Shown here piece after piece: positions 24,936 to 31,988 of a stretch of DNA of 64,000 nt. The notes under the pieces are model-generated. The model was not told the DNA's origin, did not search any database, and saw nothing but the letters and a program-made list of their open reading frames with translations. The DNA is from Streptomyces sp. NBC_00690 (GTDB lineage: Bacteria > Actinomycetota > Actinomycetes > Streptomycetales > Streptomycetaceae). Made by a program: the position numbers and the translations under genes. The first letter of the stretch is position 1; every line of letters begins with the position of its first letter. The DNA is taken from assembly GCF_036226685.1 (NCBI RefSeq), contig NZ_CP109009.1:6785501-6849500 (forward strand), read 5' to 3'.

Positions 24936-26570
24936 TCACTCCACGGCGCGGGCCCGGTCCACCACGGCCCCCAGTGCCATCGTGTGCGGCAGCGTCCCGA
25001 ACGCAGTTCCCCAGTCCCCGCCGAGCCTGGATGCACAGAAGGCGTCCGCCACCTCCGACGGGGCCCACCGCACCAGGAGCGACCCCTGGAGCACCGTGGC
25101 CATGCGCTCGGTCACCCGCCTGGCCCGTGCCTCGATTCCCTCCAGATCCGCCAGGTCCGTCAGTAGATCCCTGATCGCCCGGTCCAACCGGTGGTCCGCC
25201 CCACGAGCCTTGCCCACTTCCTGGAGGAAGGCGTTCAGGGCCAGCGGCTCGCGCTGAAGGACCCGCAGCACATCCAGCGCCTGGATGTTGCCCGCCCCTT
25301 CCCAGATGGAGTTGAGCGGTGACTCCCGCAGCAGCCGGGGCAGCCCGGAATCCTCAACGTAGCCGTTGCCGCCGAGACACTCCAGGGCTTCGGCGACCAC
25401 GGGCGTACAGCGTTTGGTCACCCAGTACTTGGCAGCCGGGACCGCGAGCCGGGCGAATGCCCGCTCCTCCTCGGTGCCACTGTCGACGGCTGCGGCCAGC
25501 CGCAGGGCCAGAGCGGTCGCCGCCTCCGATTCCAGGGCGAGATCGGCCAGGACATTGCGCATCAGCGGTTTGTCGACGAGTGGCCCGCCGAACGCGCCGC
25601 GGTACGAGCAGTGGTGGATCGCCTGCGCGACCGACTGCCGCATCAAGGCCGCCGAGCCGACGACGCAGTCGAGCCGGGTGGCGGCCACCATCTCCAGGAT
25701 GGCGCGCAACCCACGGCCCTCCTCACCGACCCGCCGTGCCCAGGTGTCGGCGAACTCCACCTCGGCCGAGGCATTGGACCGGTTGCCCAACTTGTCCTTG
25801 AGGCGCTGGATGCGGAAGGTGTTGCGCGTGCCGTCCTCCAGCACCCGGGGCAGGAGGAAGCACGTCAACCCGCCGGGGGCCTGCGCCAGCACCAGGAACC
25901 CGTCGGACATGGGCGCGGAACAGAACCACTTGTGGCCCGTCAGCAGGTATTCCCCGGACGCATCCAGCGCGCGGGCCGACGTCGTGTTGGTCCGTACGTC
26001 GCTGCCGCCCTGCTTCTCCGTCATCCCCATGCCGAGCAGTTGGCCCGCCTTGGCCTCGGGGGGCAGCAGATCCGCCGTGTACGTCCGTGACGTCAGCCGG
26101 GGCTCGAAGCGGGCGGCCAGTTCCGGATCGGTGCGCAGCGCAGGCACCGCGGCATGGGTCATCGACAGCGGACAGCCGTGCCCGGCCTCGGCCTGGGTCC
26201 ACACGAAGAACCCCGCCGCCCTGCGCACCTGCCCCGACGGTCGGCTCCAGGCGTCAGTGAGGCCCGCGGACACGGCGTGTCCGAGGAGTCGGTGCCAGGC
26301 CGGGTGGAACTCGACCTCGTCGATCCGGTTCCCGTACCGGTCGTGCGTGTGCAATCGGGGCGGATGCTCGTTCGCCTGTGCTCCCCAGCGCTGCACCTGC
26401 GCGGAACCGGAAGCACGGCCCAACTCCGTGAGCTCGGCCCGGGCCTCGTCGAGCGCCTCGGGGACGACGTGTCGCTCCACGGCCTCGGTCAGCGCCTGGT
26501 CCGCTGCGTAGACGTCGTACCCCACCAGGGGCGGAGGCTGGTTGGTCACTGTGTGGGTGCTCGCTGCCAT
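24936..26570 (-). CDS. AidB-like acyl-CoA dehydrogenase
   Basis: A 544-residue flavoprotein of the acyl-CoA dehydrogenase superfamily. The long N-terminal region, GMGMTEKQGGSDVRTNTT (flavin/substrate loop), ECLGGNGYVEDSGLPRL and SIWEGAGNIQALDVLR place it with E. coli AidB, an alkylation-response protein that binds DNA, rather than with fatty-acid oxidation enzymes. The role here, acyl-CoA oxidation or adaptive response, is undecided. Its ATG is only 17 bp from the start of the divergent yihY-like gene, and neither has a normal spacing for a leader. Confidence 0.88.
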   Translation of the reverse strand: MAASTHTVTNQPPPLVGYDVYAADQALTEAVERHVVPEALDEARAELTELGRASGSAQVQRWGAQANEHPPRLHTHDRYGNRIDEVEFHPAWHRLLGHAVSAGLTDAWSRPSGQVRRAAGFFVWTQAEAGHGCPLSMTHAAVPALRTDPELAARFEPRLTSRTYTADLLPPEAKAGQLLGMGMTEKQGGSDVRTNTTSARALDASGEYLLTGHKWFCSAPMSDGFLVLAQAPGGLTCFLLPRVLEDGTRNTFRIQRLKDKLGNRSNASAEVEFADTWARRVGEEGRGLRAILEMVAATRLDCVVGSAALMRQSVAQAIHHCSYRGAFGGPLVDKPLMRNVLADLALESEAATALALRLAAAVDSGTEEERAFARLAVPAAKYWVTKRCTPVVAEALECLGGNGYVEDSGLPRLLRESPLNSIWEGAGNIQALDVLRVLQREPLALNAFLQEVGKARGADHRLDRAIRDLLTDLADLEGIEARARRVTERMATVLQGSLLVRWAPSEVADAFCASRLGGDWGTAFGTLPHTMALGAVVDRARAVE

Positions 26571-26587
26571 GCCGATACGGTAAGGAG

Positions 26588-27772
26588 GTGCAGGCAGCAA
26601 ATGAAACACCCGAGCGGCCGTCGGGCCGGCTCCATCGAGCGCGAGTCCTCTACCGCAACGTTTCCAAGCGGAAGATGACATGGCTGCTGCTGAAGGACAC
26701 GGTCAACTCGTGCATCGAGTACCGCATCCTGGGGCTCGCCGCCGAAGCCGCGTTCTTCACGCTGCTGTCCCTGCCGCCCCTGATGCTCGGGCTGATCGGA
26801 CTCCTCGGATACATAGACGACTGGACCAACACCACCACGGTCGCCTCCATCGAGGAGAACATCCTTAACGCCGTCGGTACCGTCCTGTCCGACCGGGGTG
26901 TCAACGACATCGCCAGACCGCTGCTGGAGGACGTCACCCACGGCGGCCGTCCGGACATCATCTCGATCGGCTTCGCCATCGCCCTATGGTCGGGGTCGCG
27001 GGCGGTCAACGTCTTCATCGACACGATCACCGTGATGTACGGCCTCGACGGCCAGCGCGGCATCGTCGCCACCCGACTGCTGGCGTTCCTGCTCTACCTC
27101 ATCGCCCTGCTCATCGGTGCGGTGGTGCTGCCGCTGGCGGTCGTCGGACCCGATCGGGTGGTGGCGTTGCTGCCGTGGGGCACCACCTTGGTGACCATCC
27201 TGTACTGGCCGGTGGTCAGCCTGCTGACGATCGCCTTCCTCACCACGCTCTACCACGTGTCGGTTCCGGTGCGCTCGCCCTGGATCGAGGACGTTCCCGG
27301 CGCGCTGGTCGCCCTGGGCATGTGGGTGTTCGGCAGCTTCCTGCTGCGGATCTACCTCACCAACACCGTCGAGGGACCCACGATCTACGGCTCGTTGGCG
27401 GCGCCGATCGCCGTCCTGCTGTGGATCGGCATCTCGGCCTTCGCGGTTCTGGTGGGCGCGGCGGTTAACGCGGCCATCGACCGGGTGTGGCCGGCCGCCG
27501 CGACTGCCGCAGCCAGGGCCGCCAACGAGCGGCTGCGCGCGGAACAGGCGGCCGAGTTGGTCGCACGGGCGCGGGCCGCCCACCTCTACGACAGCGTCGG
27601 CGACGACGATGACGACGATGACGACGAGGGGTCGGGGGATATGCCGTCCGAGTTCCCCGAGCGCTGGTCGCGCTTCCTACCCCCGGACGACGTCAAGTCC
27701 CGACTCCATACGGGCCGAGATCCGCACAAGTCGTCGCCGCCCCCGGACCGGGACGACTACCCCTGGCAGTGA
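26588..27772 (+). CDS. YihY/BrkB-family inner-membrane protein
   Basis: A 394-residue membrane protein with about six helices between residues 45 and 310 and the family segments AAEAAFFTLLSLPPL and TVEGPTIYGSLAAPIAVLLWI. The old name ribonuclease BN for this family is wrong; function is uncertain. The C-terminus is cytoplasmic and very acidic, with a run of eight Asp. The GTG start at 26588 directly abuts AAGGAG, too close for normal initiation; a TACGGT box at 26576-26581 would make the mRNA leaderless. A start at Met30 is an alternative. Confidence 0.75.
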   Translation: MQAANETPERPSGRLHRARVLYRNVSKRKMTWLLLKDTVNSCIEYRILGLAAEAAFFTLLSLPPLMLGLIGLLGYIDDWTNTTTVASIEENILNAVGTVLSDRGVNDIARPLLEDVTHGGRPDIISIGFAIALWSGSRAVNVFIDTITVMYGLDGQRGIVATRLLAFLLYLIALLIGAVVLPLAVVGPDRVVALLPWGTTLVTILYWPVVSLLTIAFLTTLYHVSVPVRSPWIEDVPGALVALGMWVFGSFLLRIYLTNTVEGPTIYGSLAAPIAVLLWIGISAFAVLVGAAVNAAIDRVWPAAATAAARAANERLRAEQAAELVARARAAHLYDSVGDDDDDDDDEGSGDMPSEFPERWSRFLPPDDVKSRLHTGRDPHKSSPPPDRDDYPWQ

Positions 27773-27821
27773 GGACACCGGTCGACCGCACGCTGCCGGA
27801 CGGCGTACTACCCTCGACCGC

Positions 27822-28556
27822 ATGTACGAAGAACGGCCCGCCGGGCTCGACGGCGCCGTCGTCTGGACCGTGACCCCCACCGAGGGCGCGATCATCTCTC
27901 CGGTGCTCCCCGACGGATGCATGGACCTGATCTGGACGCCCGGCCGGCTGCTCGTGGCCGGACCCGACACCCGCTCCCATCTGCCGGACCCGATTCCCGG
28001 GGCCCGGTACGCCGGGGTGCGCTTCGCACCGGGGACCGCGCCGGCCGTCCTGGGCGTTCCGGCGCACGAACTGCGCGATCTACGGGTGGATCTGGACGAC
28101 CTCTGGGGCGTCTCCCGGGCGCGCGGGCTCACCGGGAGGGTGGACGAGGCCGACGACCCCGGCGCAGCCCTGGAGGCGGTGGCGCGGACTGCCGCGGCCC
28201 GGGCGCGCCGGCCCGATCCCCTGGTGGGCGACATTGTGCGCCGGTTGGCCGCGGGGGAGCCGGTCGCCGCCGTCGCAGCCGTGGCCGGCCTCGGCACCCG
28301 GCATCTCCACCGTCGTTCCCGTGAAGCCTTCGGCTACGGGCCCAAGACCCTGGCCAGGATCCTGCGGCTCCAGCGGGCGCTGGGCCTCGTCCGGCTCGGG
28401 GTCTCCTACGCCACCGCCGCGACCCGCTCGGGCTGTGCCGATCAGGCCCATCTCGCGCGGGAGATGCGCGCCCTCACCGGTATGACGCTCAGCGACTACC
28501 GTGCGTCGGCGAAGAGGGAGACGCCACAGCCGTCCGGATCGAGCACGACCGCGTAG
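27822..28556 (+). CDS. AraC-family regulator with DUF6597-like N-terminus
   Basis: A 244-residue protein. The first half (LDGAVVWTVTPTEGAIISPVLPDGCMDLIW) is the small sensor domain common in actinobacterial AraC proteins. The C-terminal double helix-turn-helix includes HLHRRSREAFGYGPKTLARILRL. ATG 27822 has no ribosome site but TACCCT at 27809-27814 lies 7 bp upstream, again suggesting a leaderless message. Its 3' end overlaps the convergent glyoxalase gene by 61 bp. Confidence 0.85.
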   Translation: MYEERPAGLDGAVVWTVTPTEGAIISPVLPDGCMDLIWTPGRLLVAGPDTRSHLPDPIPGARYAGVRFAPGTAPAVLGVPAHELRDLRVDLDDLWGVSRARGLTGRVDEADDPGAALEAVARTAAARARRPDPLVGDIVRRLAAGEPVAAVAAVAGLGTRHLHRRSREAFGYGPKTLARILRLQRALGLVRLGVSYATAATRSGCADQAHLAREMRALTGMTLSDYRASAKRETPQPSGSSTTA

Positions 28557-28891
28557 CGCTGTCCCCAGACCGCGTCCCAGGGCTTCAGATGCCCCTGGTG
28601 GCCCGCCTCGATCAACTCGGCGTAGAGCGAGTCCACCTCCGCCGCATCGGCACAGAGGAAGGCGAGACCCACCCGCTCCCCACCTACGGCGGGCCGCTGC
28701 CACGTGGGGTCGAAGGAGGCGATGGTCGCCTCGGTGTCCCACATCACGCGCAAGCCGCTGGGCAGGGTCGCCTCGGCATGAGGGGCGGTGTCCGCGTCCG
28801 CGGGGATGTCGAGGCCCAGTCGACGGTAGAAGGCGAGGGACGCAGCCATGTCGGCGGTGACGATGCCGATCGCATCGAGTCGTGGAGTCAT
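28496..28891 (-). CDS. VOC-family (glyoxalase-like) protein
   Basis: A 131-residue vicinal-oxygen-chelate protein with the two beta-alpha-beta-beta-beta modules (IGIVTADMAASLAFYRRLG and YAVVLDPDGCGVSLF). Relatives are metal-dependent lyases or dioxygenases or, like bleomycin-resistance proteins, simple binders; ligand unknown. It overlaps the 3' end of the AraC gene on the other strand, an arrangement common for AraC/VOC pairs and suggestive of related function. Confidence 0.82.
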   Translation of the reverse strand: MTPRLDAIGIVTADMAASLAFYRRLGLDIPADADTAPHAEATLPSGLRVMWDTEATIASFDPTWQRPAVGGERVGLAFLCADAAEVDSLYAELIEAGHQGHLKPWDAVWGQRYAVVLDPDGCGVSLFADAR

Positions 28892-28978
28892 GGGCCCACC
28901 GTAGGCAGTGGTGGCGCGGTACGTCTTGAACGAATCGGACGGACGGCCGTGCCGATTCCCTGTTCCTTCGGATGCCCG

Positions 28979-29014
28979 GGCGCCGACCGCCCCCGTGGTG
29001 CGGGCGGCGGCGCC
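28979..29014 (-). terminator. terminator of the cbtB-cbtA operon
   Basis: A 13-bp stem (28979-28992 with one bulged A, paired to 29002-29014) lies 13 bp beyond the cbtA stop codon. Confidence 0.7.
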
Positions 29015-29027
29015 GGGGAGGCAGTGA

Positions 29028-29765
29028 TCAGCCCGCGACGGCCGACAGCGGCTTCTTCGCCGTGAGCAGACGCTCGGCGAGTTCTCCGAAGACCAGCCCG
29101 AAGACCGTCCACAGGGTGGCCTGGATGGCCAGGGTCGCCAAGCGGAATTCCCACACCACGGTGGCGGGGAAGCCCTTGGGCACTTCGTTGAAGGACGGCA
29201 GGAAGGCGAAGGCGAGCCCGGTGACGAGGAGGAATCCCGCCGCCGCGACGACCGTTGCGTGCCAGTTGCCGAGCCGGGCCGTGAGCCGTCGGCCAAGGAT
29301 CACAGTGGCCACCGCGAGCAGCACGCTGAGCAGGACCATCAGGAAGTACAGCGCAGTGCGCTGCCCGATCGTGTCGGGGTCGCCGACCGCGGGCGGGTTG
29401 GGCGGGTACTTCAGATACGGCACCACATAGACGGTCAGCAGGGCACCGCCGGCGACCAGTGCGGCCGTGGCGCGCGGGCCGAACCCGCCGATGCGACCGA
29501 GTGCGACGCAGTAGGCGAGGGCGGCGATGCCACCGACGGCCACCCCGAACACCAACACACCGGTGGCCAGGCCGGCGGTCGACTGAAGGGCGCGGCTGAC
29601 GAGTTCTTCGCCGCCGTGTTCATGGCTGTGGCTCTCCTCGAACGCGATGGCCGCGTCCACCGGGCCCTCGCCGAGGAAGTAGGCGGCGGCCATGGCGACG
29701 GCCCCCGCGATCAGGCCCGCAAGCATGCCGCGGATGAGCAGGTCTCTGACGGATATGGAGTTCAT
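29028..29765 (-). CDS. cbtA: cobalt transporter subunit CbtA
   Basis: A 245-residue membrane protein with five to six helices and a His/Glu-rich loop after helix 1 (FEESHSHEHGGEELV) suited to metal binding. It follows a cobalamin-riboswitch-controlled cbtB, the standard context for the predicted CbtAB cobalt uptake system. The metal is inferred from this regulation; transport has not been widely shown biochemically. Confidence 0.88.
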   Translation of the reverse strand: MNSISVRDLLIRGMLAGLIAGAVAMAAAYFLGEGPVDAAIAFEESHSHEHGGEELVSRALQSTAGLATGVLVFGVAVGGIAALAYCVALGRIGGFGPRATAALVAGGALLTVYVVPYLKYPPNPPAVGDPDTIGQRTALYFLMVLLSVLLAVATVILGRRLTARLGNWHATVVAAAGFLLVTGLAFAFLPSFNEVPKGFPATVVWEFRLATLAIQATLWTVFGLVFGELAERLLTAKKPLSAVAG

Positions 29766-29809
29766 GGACGTTCCCCTGGGGATGTCGAGCGGTGTGGAGC
29801 GGGGGATTC

Positions 29810-30028
29810 TCAGTGGCAGGGGAAGCCGAGGAGGTGGCGTCCGTCGTGGACCCACTCGTGCACGTTCTCGCCGGAGACGAGGGATGTGGCGCCCTGTTCG
29901 GCGCCGACGAAGTAGAGCAGGACCAGCATCAGCACTCCGACGAAGGCGGCCCAGGGGGCGATGGCCTTCAGCGAGATGGGGGTGATGGCCGGTGCGGCGG
30001 GGGTGGCGGGCGCAGCGGACTGGGCCAT
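29810..30028 (-). CDS. cbtB: cobalt transporter subunit CbtB
   Basis: A 72-residue single-helix membrane protein with the family's histidine-rich C-terminus HEWVHDGRHLLGFPCH, thought to bind cobalt. It precedes cbtA by 44 bp and is the first gene behind the riboswitch. The ATG follows CAGGAGG, whose access is the likely point of control. Confidence 0.92.
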   Translation of the reverse strand: MAQSAAPATPAAPAITPISLKAIAPWAAFVGVLMLVLLYFVGAEQGATSLVSGENVHEWVHDGRHLLGFPCH

Positions 30029-30073
30029 GGCAGAACCTCCTGGGGGAACGACGCGTCCCGATCGTGGTGCCTG

Positions 30074-30170
30074 AGACGAAGGTGCCGGGTCTGACTTCCC
30101 GCAGCGGTTGCGGGTACACAGTGGCGCGACCGTGCCGGATTCTCACCGGACTTCCTTCACACCGTCGTCA
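30074..30170 (-). ncRNA. cobalamin riboswitch controlling cbtBA
   Basis: Read on the minus strand, the sequence has the AdoCbl-riboswitch core: GGAAGTCCGGTGAGAATCCG, then GCCACTG, then the B12-box-like AAGTCAGACCCGGC. Outer arms GACGACGGTG (30169-30160) and CACCTTCGTC (30084-30075) can form P1. The aptamer ends about 45 nt before the cbtB ATG, so ligand binding probably hides the ribosome site, giving repression when cobalamin is plentiful. Confidence 0.93.
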
Positions 30171-30272
30171 TGTCCACGCGACCGTACCGCCTGTGGGGCG
30201 GCTGCCGCCATGGCGCGGGACACCGTGATGTTCTTGTGCCGTTGAGGGATAGGACAGTTGGGGAGTGTGACG

Positions 30273-30845
30273 ATGACGGTACGGGTGATGCTCGTTTCAC
30301 CTGCGATGACGGTGGACCTGCGGGAGGCGCGGTTCGGTGGGCTGGGCCCGCTGGACGAGAGCGGGGTGCGCGCCGCCGCCGCGGCGGTCCACGATGTGCC
30401 GCGGGCGGATCTGCTGCTGCGGGGATCGTCGTTGCGCTGCCGTGAGACCGCCGAAGCGTTGGGACTGCGGGCCGAGGCGGTCGAGGCGCTCGCGGACTTG
30501 CACGTCGGCGACTGGGCCGGTCGGACGCTGGCCGAGGTGGGCGAATCCGAACCCGAGGCCCTCGCCCTCTGGCTGCGGGACCCCGCAGCCGCTCCGCACG
30601 GGGGCGAATCGCTACGGCAGTTGTCGGTGCGTGTGGGGCAGTGGTTGGAATCGCTGCCCGCGCGGCGGGTGCTGGCCGTGGTGGAGCCCGCCGTGGTGCG
30701 GGCCGTGACGATCGTCGCGTTGGGTTTGGCGCCGGAGACGTTCTGGCGCCTCGATGTGGGGCCGCTGACACTCACCGAACTCAGTGGGAGACAGGGGCGT
30801 TGGAACCTGCACTGCGGCAGGCCCCTGGGCGGATCAGGAAGCTAG
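30273..30845 (+). CDS. histidine-phosphatase-fold protein lacking catalytic histidines
   Basis: A 190-residue member of the phosphoglycerate-mutase/CobC superfamily by overall pattern: PLDESGVRAAAA, SSLRCRETAEALG, GGESLRQL and VLAVVEPAVVRAVTIVALG. The N-terminal RHG is replaced by SPA (MLVSPAM), and the second catalytic His (normally in a V-V-S-H-G-like motif) is replaced by Glu-Pro. It is therefore unlikely to be a phosphohistidine phosphatase. It is divergent from cbtBA, so a role in cobalamin metabolism or as a binding protein is inferred. Starts GTG 30267 or TTG 30258 are also possible. Confidence 0.8.
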   Translation: MTVRVMLVSPAMTVDLREARFGGLGPLDESGVRAAAAAVHDVPRADLLLRGSSLRCRETAEALGLRAEAVEALADLHVGDWAGRTLAEVGESEPEALALWLRDPAAAPHGGESLRQLSVRVGQWLESLPARRVLAVVEPAVVRAVTIVALGLAPETFWRLDVGPLTLTELSGRQGRWNLHCGRPLGGSGS

Positions 30846-31179
30846 GCGGTCACTGGAACCCCGTACCGAGTCGTGTGACACCGCTGCGCGGATCGGTCGC
30901 GGAGCCCCATGCGCCGAGCGGTGCTGTACCGGGGGATTCTTCCGGCGTATCCGTTGAAAACTCCTGCCCCTGCATAGGTGGCTGTGCCATGCGACGGGAC
31001 TCGTGGGGGAGGAGTGGCGCCAGATATCGCAACCAGCCACCTTTGGCGGGCTGCGTCGTGAATGATGGGCCCGCCATGACGTGGACCCCCACCCTTGCCA
31101 CGGCACTCCACCCCCACGCGGGAGCCCTTGGCGTGCCTCGGCGCCTCCCGTCCCCCCACGATTTGTTACGAGGAGAACC
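30846..31179. other. 334-bp gap before the YcnI-like gene
   Basis: No gene is recognised. The last 15 bp hold the GAGGAGAA ribosome site of the next gene; a promoter for it is expected but no clear boxes were found, and no copper-repressor palindrome was identified. Confidence 0.45.
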
Positions 31180-31902
31180 ATGAGCAACGCACCCCTGCGG
31201 ATAGCCCTGTCCGGGGCCCTGGCGTTGACCGCGGCCCTGGCCGTGGCCACACCTGCCTCGGCTCACGCGGGTGTGACCGCGTCCGACGCCCGCGCCCTGG
31301 CGAAGGAGGTCACCTTGACCTTCACCTCGGCCGGCGAATCCAAGACGGCGGGCCTCGCCATGCTCCAGGTCGTCCTGCCCGAGGGCATCAGCCCCGGCGC
31401 CGTCAGCCTCAAGAAGGGCCCCGCGGGCTGGCAGTTGGCCCAGGCCCAGGGCGGATTCACCCTCACCGGCAAGCCGCTCGCGGTGGGCGAGGACGCCGTG
31501 TACAGCATTCAGGTGAAGCAGTTGCCCGACGCAAAGTCCCTGGTCTTCAAGACCGTGGAGACCTACAGCGACGGCAAGTTGGCCCGTTGGGTCGAGGAGC
31601 CCAAGGACGGCAAGAAGACGGAGAACCCAGCTCCGGTGCTCAAGCTGAAGTCCGCCGACAAGAAGGCCGAGTGGGAGGGTACGCCGGTCTCCCCCGGCAA
31701 GACGCCCGCCTCCTCGTCGGACAAGGGCACGGACGGCGGTTCGAGCAGCAACGGGGGCTCCGGAGAGCAGGCCAAGGCCAGCGAGGAGACCAAGGACAAC
31801 GGCGGCATGGGGATCGCGATCGGTGTGCTCGCACTGGTCGTCGTGGTCGCTGGCGGCGTGATCATGTGGGTGTTCAAGCGCCGTTCCAGCGCTCAGTCCT
31901 GA
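31180..31902 (+). CDS. YcnI-like (DUF1775) copper-associated exported protein
   Basis: A 240-residue exported membrane-anchored protein. A signal peptide ends at ASA, leaving a mature N-terminus HAGVTAS, where the first histidine is the copper-brace residue described for YcnI proteins. The DUF1775 domain runs to about residue 150, followed by a Ser/Gly/Lys-rich linker and a C-terminal membrane helix (about 212-232) with a basic tail. No copC or copD gene is adjacent, unlike many actinobacterial copies. ATG 31180 has GAGGAGAA upstream. Confidence 0.88.
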   Translation: MSNAPLRIALSGALALTAALAVATPASAHAGVTASDARALAKEVTLTFTSAGESKTAGLAMLQVVLPEGISPGAVSLKKGPAGWQLAQAQGGFTLTGKPLAVGEDAVYSIQVKQLPDAKSLVFKTVETYSDGKLARWVEEPKDGKKTENPAPVLKLKSADKKAEWEGTPVSPGKTPASSSDKGTDGGSSSNGGSGEQAKASEETKDNGGMGIAIGVLALVVVVAGGVIMWVFKRRSSAQS

Positions 31903-31910
31903 GGTGAGCG

Positions 31911-31941
31911 GTGGTGCGGGGGAGTCCTTCCCCCGCACCAC
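31911..31941. terminator. 13-bp hairpin between convergent genes
   Basis: GTGGTGCGGGGGA pairs perfectly with TCCCCCGCACCAC across a 5-nt loop, 8 bp after the YcnI-like stop. Confidence 0.8.
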
Positions 31942-31988
31942 ACCCGGGGACCCGGTGCCAGAGCGAGGGGCCGGGGCGCTGCCCAGGC

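Noticed and set aside
26601..26678. 25-codon frame with ATG ideally spaced from AAGGAGG
   Set aside because: It is out of frame with YihY, very arginine/serine-rich and without homology; the ribosome-site match may be chance, although it complicates the YihY start.
27606..27630. GAC/GAT repeat as a possible microsatellite or mobile scar
   Set aside because: It encodes the acidic Asp run at the C-terminus of the YihY-family protein and stays in frame.
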